In this document: positions 15,377 to 17,788 of the stretch, piece by piece
Layout of the letters: every line of letters starts with the position of its first letter
Position numbering within the stretch: the stretch's first letter is position 1
From: Acidaminococcaceae bacterium UBA2453
GTDB lineage: Bacteria > Bacillota > Negativicutes > Acidaminococcales > Acidaminococcaceae
Reading direction: 5' to 3'
Assembly: GCA_002342505.1 (NCBI GenBank)
Contig: DDQB01000020.1
Coordinates: forward strand, 1 to 17,788
DNA: 17,788 nt
Notes under the pieces: model-generated
Told to the model about the DNA's origin: nothing
The model's input: the letters and a program-made list of their open reading frames with translations, nothing else
Database searches by the model: none
Program-made: the position numbers and the translations under genes

Positions 15377-16297
15377 ATGCGTTACTATACTATTTTACTG
15401 AACGGGGAAGAAAGAGTAGCGGCCAGCGCGGACGGGAAAACGATGTATGTGTTGGAGGCCTATGAAGATATGAACGATCTGATTGCTGGCGGCGGTGTGA
15501 GGGAAATCCCAAAAGATGCGCAACGGGTATTGCCGGAGCAGGGGAATGGAGCAGCAGATGAGGCTTTGTTAGCAGAAGAGGATGCAAAAACGGTGGTAAC
15601 GGATGAGAAGAAAGTAAAGATCCTTTCACCGATTCCATATCCAAAACAGGATGTATTGTGTCTTGGCATCAACTATACAGCCCATGCGGAGGAAGCGTCC
15701 CGTTTTTCCCGGGAGAGTTTCGGCGGGGAACGGCCCTATCCTATCTTCTTTTCCAAACGGGTTGCATATTCTCAGGGAACGAATGCGCCGATTCCGGCTT
15801 ACACCGGGCTGGTAGATTCGCTGGATTATGAGTGCGAGTTGGGCGTTGTCATAGGGAAAGACGCGAAACATGTTAAGCGGGCAGAAGTTCAGGACTACAT
15901 TTTCGGTTATACGGTCGTGAACGATGTGAGCGCCAGGAATCTGCAGACACGGCATAAACAGTGGTACTTTGGGAAAAGTCTGGATGGATTTACACCCATG
16001 GGACCCTGCATCGTGTCGGCAGATGAGTTTGCCTTTCCTCCCAAACAGAAGATAGCCTGCCGGGTGAACGGGGAAGTGCGGCAGGATTCCAGCACGGCCA
16101 ATCTGATTACCGGCATTGCGGATATCATTACGATGCTGACGGAAGGTATGACACTGAAAGTCGGAACCATCATCGCCACCGGTACTCCCGCCGGCGTTGG
16201 TATGGGCATGACGCCTCCTACGTTTTTAAAGCCGGGCGATGTAGTAGAATGTGAAATCGAAGGTATCGGCGTGCTGCGGAATTACGTGGAAGGATAA
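15377..16297 (+). CDS. Fumarylacetoacetate hydrolase (FAH) family protein, 306 aa
   Basis: Metal-dependent cytosolic enzyme of the FAH superfamily, which includes hydrolases, isomerases and decarboxylases acting on beta-dicarbonyl or 2-oxo acids. The N-terminal about 85 residues are variable. The catalytic domain shows VLCLGINYTAHAEE, the metal-binding DYECELGVVIGK (ExE), NDVSARN, FTPMGP, and the C-terminal GTIIATGTPAGVGMG and PGDVVECEIEGIG segments. All are normal for the family and the protein looks intact. I choose the ATG at 15377 because AGGAGG (15366-15371) lies five bases upstream; an ATG five codons earlier would overlap that site. Its position after a LysR/DASS pair suggests catabolism of an imported acid. 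The family is broad, so the reaction cannot be named. Confidence 0.9.
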   Translation: MRYYTILLNGEERVAASADGKTMYVLEAYEDMNDLIAGGGVREIPKDAQRVLPEQGNGAADEALLAEEDAKTVVTDEKKVKILSPIPYPKQDVLCLGINYTAHAEEASRFSRESFGGERPYPIFFSKRVAYSQGTNAPIPAYTGLVDSLDYECELGVVIGKDAKHVKRAEVQDYIFGYTVVNDVSARNLQTRHKQWYFGKSLDGFTPMGPCIVSADEFAFPPKQKIACRVNGEVRQDSSTANLITGIADIITMLTEGMTLKVGTIIATGTPAGVGMGMTPPTFLKPGDVVECEIEGIGVLRNYVEG

Positions 16298-16493
16298 ATG
16301 GCAATTTATAAAGTTCGCGAGCGCTGCGTGAAGAGACATTGACGCAGCCATGCACAAAACGCACCGACATAAGCAGAGAACCGACGCTTTAGCGGCGTGT
16401 GAATCGCTTATGCCTTCAGGCTATCGCTTATACAGAGTAAGTGTGCAGACGAATTAATCAGTGATTCCCTGATTCTGATAAGGATAAGTCGTT
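16298..16493. repeat. Structured intergenic region before dinB
   Basis: Non-coding stretch rich in inverted repeats: GCTGCGT/ACGCAGC (16323-16348), a larger CATAAGC/GCTTATG pair (16368-16412) enclosing CGCT-TT-AGCG, GCC-TTCA-GGC at 16413-16422, and two copies of ATCGCTTAT (16403-16411 and about 16423-16431). AATCAG/CTGATT arms lie close before the dinB ribosome site. None is followed by a T-tract. It resembles a dispersed intergenic element more than a simple terminator. No good promoter or LexA box (GAAC-N4-GTTC) was found. Confidence 0.4.
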
Positions 16494-17660
16494 ATGGGCT
16501 CATCATTGCAACGTTGGATCATGCATGTGGATATGGATGCCTTTTACGCTTCCGTGGAAATCCTGGATAACCCGGAGCTGAAAGGGCTGCCTGTCATTGT
16601 AGGCGGGCGTTCGACACGGGGCGTGGTGTCTACCTGTTCCTACGAGGCGCGCAAGTTTGGCGTGCATTCGGCTATGCCGTTGTTTGAGGCAAGAAGACTT
16701 TGCCCCCACGGGGTGTATCTGCCGGTTCGTCCGCATCGCTATGCGGAAATGTCCGGAAAGATCATGGCAATCTTCCGGGAAACATCGCCTCTAGTGGAAC
16801 AGCTTTCTATAGATGAGGCGTTTTTGGATCTGACCGGCATGGAACGACTGGGCGGAGCGGAAACGATTGCCCGGAAGGTACAGAACCGGATTATGGATGA
16901 GCTGAAACTCAGCGCGTCTGTAGGCCTTGCGCCCAATAAATTTCTGGCAAAACTTGCTTCCGATATGCGTAAGCCGCACGGCTTTGTGAAAATTGCGTCG
17001 GAAGAAGCTGCGCCGTTGCTTGCACCCATGCCGGTAAGCAAAATTTTCGGTATCGGGCGCAGCGCGGAAGAAAAACTGAAACAGTTTGGGATTGAAAAGA
17101 TTGGACAGCTGGCTGCGGCGGATATTACGATCCTGCGAAAAGTGTTCGGCATCAATGCGGAGCAGGTGAAGCTGCTGGCCCGGGGGCTGGATGACCGGCC
17201 TGTGGTAAATGAAGAAGAAGCAAAATCCATCGGTAAGGAAAATACGTTCGACAGGGATCTGACGGATTTTGAATCCTGCCGTGAGGAAGTGCTGGATTTG
17301 TGCGGACAGGTGGGATGGCGTCTGCGGCGGGAAAAATTGGCCGGACATACAGTAACGCTGAAGGTAAAGTTCGCGGACTTTCATACGATTACCCGCAGTG
17401 CCACCAGCGACCGCCTTATTGCCTGGGACGAGGATATTTTTGCGCTGGTGGAGAAATTGTTGCAGAAAATCAATGTGAAACCGGGTGTGCGGTTGTTGGG
17501 CGTATCCGTCAGCAATCTGTTTTGTCCGGAAGACGAACCGACGCTGGGCTTTGAGGAAGATGAACGGATGAAGAAACGGAATCAGGCCATTGACGCGCTG
17601 AAAGGAAAATTTGGTGAGAACATCATTAAGCGCGGCATTGCGGAGAAGAACAGGAAATAG
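16494..17660 (+). CDS. dinB: DNA polymerase IV (Y-family), 388 aa
   Basis: Error-prone translesion DNA polymerase. The palm contains MHVDMDAFYAS (D13, D15) and LSIDEAFLDL (D107, E108), the metal-binding acidic residues. GGRSTRGVVSTCSYEARKFGVHSAMP is the fingers signature and LAPNKFLAKLASDMRKPHG the DinB-type thumb-proximal motif. A little-finger domain spans about 240-350. Length is slightly above the 350 aa of many DinB proteins. The C-terminus has PTLGF where a QLSLF-like beta-clamp motif often stands, so clamp binding may be weak or use another segment. The start has AAGGA about nine bases upstream. No LexA box was seen, so SOS control is not evident. Confidence 0.95.
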   Translation: MGSSLQRWIMHVDMDAFYASVEILDNPELKGLPVIVGGRSTRGVVSTCSYEARKFGVHSAMPLFEARRLCPHGVYLPVRPHRYAEMSGKIMAIFRETSPLVEQLSIDEAFLDLTGMERLGGAETIARKVQNRIMDELKLSASVGLAPNKFLAKLASDMRKPHGFVKIASEEAAPLLAPMPVSKIFGIGRSAEEKLKQFGIEKIGQLAAADITILRKVFGINAEQVKLLARGLDDRPVVNEEEAKSIGKENTFDRDLTDFESCREEVLDLCGQVGWRLRREKLAGHTVTLKVKFADFHTITRSATSDRLIAWDEDIFALVEKLLQKINVKPGVRLLGVSVSNLFCPEDEPTLGFEEDERMKKRNQAIDALKGKFGENIIKRGIAEKNRK

Positions 17661-17788
17661 GAATTTATAGGCCCGGGTGGCGCCTCCTTCATAAGACGTC
17701 GCGAACGCTTCGGTGCGTGATTGCGCAACGTGCCGTTGGCACGAAGCTTAGACGCCTGCGGTTCAGATAGTGAAGCCTGATTGAAATG
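17661..17788. repeat. Structured non-coding region after dinB
   Basis: No gene visible. It holds a perfect hairpin CGTGCC-GTT-GGCACG (17729-17743), the palindrome TTGCGCAA (17721-17728), and GC-rich stretches. There is no T-tract, so a classical terminator is not supported. Parts look related to the region before dinB (CGCTT, GCGTG, GCTTA then GCCT in the same order). The element may continue beyond the window. Confidence 0.35.

Noticed and set aside
16298..16493. SOS (LexA) box before dinB
   Set aside because: No GAAC-N4-GTTC or E. coli type CTGT-N8-ACAG pattern was found near the start.
1..17788. CRISPR array, tRNA, rRNA, transposase or phage genes
   Set aside because: No regularly spaced repeats of CRISPR length, no tRNA-like cloverleaf and no mobile-element protein was seen in any frame.

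Overview
The window reads as a chromosomal stretch of a moderately GC-rich anaerobic Firmicute. A Negativicutes member (Acidaminococcaceae or Veillonellaceae type) is my best guess, from the feoA-feoA-feoB layout, the strong AGGAGG-type ribosome sites and the gene content. No rRNA or other taxonomic marker is present, so the lineage is an inference.

Layout. (1) 23-2696, minus strand: a ferrous-iron uptake operon, feoA-feoA-feoB. It has a clear sigma-70-type promoter, and two inverted repeats with DtxR/IdeR-like half-sites lie over and just after its start. (2) 3088-12459, plus strand, divergent: a four-gene operon that is the most unusual part of the window. It encodes a membrane dCache-HAMP-PP2C (SpoIIE/RsbU-type) phosphatase; a STAS (RsbV-type) domain fused to an NRPS condensation domain; an NRPS with order partial C, A, PCP, C; and a MATE exporter fused to a degenerate RsbW-like HATPase domain. 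It ends at a strong hairpin terminator. (3) 12526-16297: a minus-strand LysR regulator, divergent from a DASS-type anion transporter, followed by a fumarylacetoacetate-hydrolase-family enzyme. This looks like a small organic-acid uptake and breakdown locus. (4) 16494-17660: DNA polymerase IV (dinB), flanked by structured, GC-rich intergenic sequence.

How the parts may work together. The three protein classes of a partner-switching circuit (PP2C phosphatase, STAS antagonist, HATPase kinase) are all present in the NRPS operon, but no sigma factor is. The STAS domain is fused to the biosynthetic enzyme and the HATPase domain to the exporter. I infer that an extracellular signal sensed by the Cache domain could control a peptide synthetase and its exporter post-translationally, for example by letting the STAS-C protein dock on the exporter. 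The HATPase domain lacks the usual N-box Asn and the glycines of its nucleotide-binding loops, so it may be a docking domain rather than an active kinase. The product of the NRPS cannot be told from the sequence.

Most start sites were set by ribosome-binding-site position and domain boundaries; several differ from the longest possible reading frame.
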